Source of the DNA: an uncultured Eubacterium sp. | Lineage (GTDB): Bacteria; Bacillota; Clostridia; Lachnospirales; Lachnospiraceae | Direction: 5' to 3' | Assembly: GCA_958446835.1 (NCBI GenBank) | Contig: CAUCXT010000003.1 | Location: 59,353 to 123,352, forward strand | Length of the DNA: 64,000 nt | In this document: piece after piece, positions 62,187 through 64,000 of the stretch | Position numbering within the stretch: the first letter of the stretch is position 1 | Layout of the letters: each line of letters begins with the position of its first letter | Translations under genes and position numbers: made by a program | The notes under the pieces: generated by a model | The model's input: the letters and a program-made list of their open reading frames with translations, nothing else | Database searches by the model: none | Told to the model about the DNA's origin: nothing

Positions 62187-63665
62187 TTACTTACTGTTGA
62201 GCTCATCAAGATATGACTGCCATGTAGCCCTGATAGCCTCAGCCTTAGCAGCAGGAGTGCTGTCTCCATCTGTGCCAAGCCCCCATATAAGATCCGGGCC
62301 AAGGTCAAGACCAGGAACAAGTAAATGATATGTTGTCATACCGTTCTTATAAAGTCTTGCGATTGTGAGGTCTACAGACTCTGTATCTCTGAAGCTGTTG
62401 TAGAAGCCCTCAACTCTTCCGTTGTAATCCTCGAAGCCTGGAACAGGATCTGTCCATACATTGTATGCGAAAGCAATCTTCCAGGCTCTGTCTGCGTCGT
62501 AGTTAGCAGGAATAACGATTGGGTTATCGTTGTAGCAGTTAGTGTAATCTGTTGCATTAGGTCCCTTAGGGAAGCATACGAAGCCGAAGTCGTCCTCCAT
62601 ATCCTTCCAGTCCTGACCTGCCTGATAGGTCTCACCGGCGATGAAAGCACCTGCACCATTTACGAATGCTTCCTGCCAGTAGTTCCACTCTGAACCATCC
62701 GGCTGTGGATAATCGTACTTGGCAAGCATATCTACAGCCCAGTTGAGAGCCTCAAGTGTCTCATTAGTCTCAACCTTGTTGATGAACTTTCCGTCTGCGT
62801 CCTTTCCGATGAACTCAGCATTGTTGGACCATACAGCCTCATTAATGAATGTAGAAGCGAAATTAACCATTGCGAAACGGTCAATCACACCATCATTATC
62901 TGTATCCTTTGCAATCTGCTTACATATCTCCTCGAACTTATCCCATGTCCAATCACCTGACTCCTGAAGGTCGTAGATTGACTGTGGCTCAATTCCTGCT
63001 TCACTTAAGAGACGCTTGTTAAAGTACATACCACCCTTCGGCTCGATTGAATCTCCGCTCATACAATATGTCTTGCCACCGATCGTGTACTGCTTATCAA
63101 CTCCGTTTACCCACTTTGAATCTGAGAAATCAAGGCAGTCAAGTGTTGAGAGGTCATACATTAAGCCTGCACTGAGTGCGGAAGCTAACTCCTTGCCTGA
63201 TCTTAATATGAAGAGATAATTCATGTCATCCGGATCGGATGAAGCATAATTTAAGAAATCCTCCGGTGTTGAAGCCCATGATGAGATACCAACCTGTCTA
63301 ATCTTGAAGTTGTATGTCTCCTGAGCCCACTCTAAGTAATCCTGTCTTGCCTCCTCATACTTGTTATTAGGTTCCGCATCCTCACCGTCGATAGGTGTTG
63401 ACCACCAGTCACGGATGTAGATTTCCATACCGCCAAGGTCTACTACATTGCCGTTGGCATCTGTGTAGAGTGTTGTCTCCTCCTCTGTCGTTGTCTCCTC
63501 AGCCTGGGATGTTGTCTCAGCCTGGGATGTTGTCTCAGTATCCGTTCCCTTTGTTGATGGCTGTGTAGGATCGTTGCTGGTTGAACTGTTACAAGCTGTA
63601 AGGCTTGCAATCATTGCTGTTGTAAGTGTAAGTCCTACAACCTTCTTTGAAAGATTTTTTCTCAT
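62187..63665 (-). CDS. Extracellular sugar-binding lipoprotein (family 1)
   Basis: A 492-residue solute-binding protein. It starts MRKNLSKKVVGLTLTTAM with lipobox LTAC (Cys25), then a Thr/Glu/Ser-rich linker with two TTSQAE repeats. The mature part has the fold of oligosaccharide-binding proteins ('YFNKRLLSEAGIEPQSIYDL', 'WTWDKFEEICKQIAKDTDNDG'). It pairs with the truncated permease upstream; the neighbouring glycosidases point to xylo- or arabinoxylo-oligosaccharide uptake (inference). AGGAGG precedes the ATG. Confidence 0.92.
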   Translation of the reverse strand: MRKNLSKKVVGLTLTTAMIASLTACNSSTSNDPTQPSTKGTDTETTSQAETTSQAEETTTEEETTLYTDANGNVVDLGGMEIYIRDWWSTPIDGEDAEPNNKYEEARQDYLEWAQETYNFKIRQVGISSWASTPEDFLNYASSDPDDMNYLFILRSGKELASALSAGLMYDLSTLDCLDFSDSKWVNGVDKQYTIGGKTYCMSGDSIEPKGGMYFNKRLLSEAGIEPQSIYDLQESGDWTWDKFEEICKQIAKDTDNDGVIDRFAMVNFASTFINEAVWSNNAEFIGKDADGKFINKVETNETLEALNWAVDMLAKYDYPQPDGSEWNYWQEAFVNGAGAFIAGETYQAGQDWKDMEDDFGFVCFPKGPNATDYTNCYNDNPIVIPANYDADRAWKIAFAYNVWTDPVPGFEDYNGRVEGFYNSFRDTESVDLTIARLYKNGMTTYHLLVPGLDLGPDLIWGLGTDGDSTPAAKAEAIRATWQSYLDELNSK

Positions 63666-63725
63666 GTCTAATCTCCTCCTAATTTTTTTATATCCACGAA
63701 GAGGGAAATCACCCCTCTCCGGATA

Positions 63726-64000
63726 TTACATTTTGATACCTGAACTGCTGATGCTCTCAACGAATCCCTTCTGTGCGAACAGATAGATGATGAGAAGCGG
63801 TGCAATTACCATCAGCGTTCCCGTTGCCACAAGGCAGTTGGTGTAAGCTACCGAAGCCCCGCCCTGATTAAGTGTTTTGGTAAGGTACTGGTTAAGCCTG
63901 TCTGCAATACGTCCTAACTGCATTGAGAGAAGGCTTATCTTTCCAAAACTGTAAAAATACGGTCTCTCTGGATCAGTCCGTGCTGGACTACAGAGGACAT
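63726..64000 (-). CDS. Sugar ABC transporter permease, C-terminal fragment
   Basis: About 91 codons, cut at the right edge, so the N-terminus and the EAA loop are missing. The end 'VATGTLMVIAPLLIIYLFAQ' and 'GFVESISSSGIKM' is the typical C-terminus of a MalG-type permease (last membrane span and tail). It precedes the binding-protein gene by 60 bases on the same strand and should form the transporter with it. The frame stays open to base 64000. Confidence 0.85.
   Translation of the reverse strand, partial: VLCSPARTDPERPYFYSFGKISLLSMQLGRIADRLNQYLTKTLNQGGASVAYTNCLVATGTLMVIAPLLIIYLFAQKGFVESISSSGIKM

Noticed and set aside
1..64000. CRISPR, prophage, insertion sequence or tRNA genes
   Set aside because: No repeat-spacer array, transposase, integrase or cloverleaf sequence was seen by eye; a scan with tRNA and IS models would decide.

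Overview
The window looks like chromosomal DNA of a Gram-positive anaerobic gut or rumen clostridium, most likely Lachnospiraceae (Coprococcus/Butyrivibrio/Lachnospira-like). This is inferred from moderate GC, Shine-Dalgarno-led genes, type II lipoprotein signals, a tyrosyl T-box, a dgt-dnaG-rpoD-trmK cluster, and families typical of these bacteria (DUF5721, TIGR04086, DUF815, GGGtGRT). No species is claimed. There is no rRNA, tRNA, CRISPR array, phage or insertion sequence. Both ends are cut: an M18 aminopeptidase at base 1 and a sugar permease at base 64000.

Layout. 0-4 kb: aminopeptidase fragment, DUF5721 protein, an orphan lipoprotein, and pyrBI. 3.9-12.6 kb: a minus-strand information-processing block (dgt-like, dnaG, rpoD, trmK, TGS/PRK-type nucleoside kinase), then RNase P RNA and a GGDEF protein directly downstream. 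12.9-21.6 kb: a maltodextrin locus (malE, malF, malG, lipoprotein alpha-amylase, malQ) with a divergent LacI regulator; a promoter with an overlapping operator and several hairpins suggest differential expression. 21.6-34.5 kb: GH53 galactanase, DUF815 ATPase, DegV, left-handed beta-helix protein, topoisomerase III, YfbR nucleotidase, a methionine synthase split into core and reactivation proteins, galM, a flippase and an XRE regulator. 34.6-38.8 kb: short, individually promoted genes (DUF975, two unknown membrane proteins, NERD/zinc-finger, Uma2), the most accessory-looking part. 38.9-40.7 kb: a NifU-like protein and a GGGtGRT protein behind a structured leader. 40.8-50.3 kb: GH2 beta-galactosidase, a fused CDP-alcohol phosphatidyltransferase/phospholipase D enzyme, and a heterodimeric ABC exporter. 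50.4-54.2 kb: PadR plus a HAAS/DUF4097 protein, and tyrS under a T-box. 54.2-64 kb: a xylan or arabinoxylan locus (permease, binding protein, Cys-rich unknown protein, GH43-SGNH lipoprotein, GH3, GH43).

How the parts work together. Maltodextrin and xylo- or arabino-oligosaccharides would be trimmed at the cell surface by lipoprotein enzymes, imported by ABC transporters and finished by cytoplasmic hydrolases; GH53, GH2 and GalM could do the same for galactan.

The best candidates for undescribed biology are: the NifU-like/GGGtGRT pair with its nested-stem leader; the single polypeptide carrying both a CDP-alcohol transferase and a PLD-type cardiolipin-synthase-like domain; the Cys-rich protein heading the xylan operon; an RNA hairpin that buries the ribosome-binding site of the TIGR04086 gene; and a dispersed palindromic repeat found at three gene ends.
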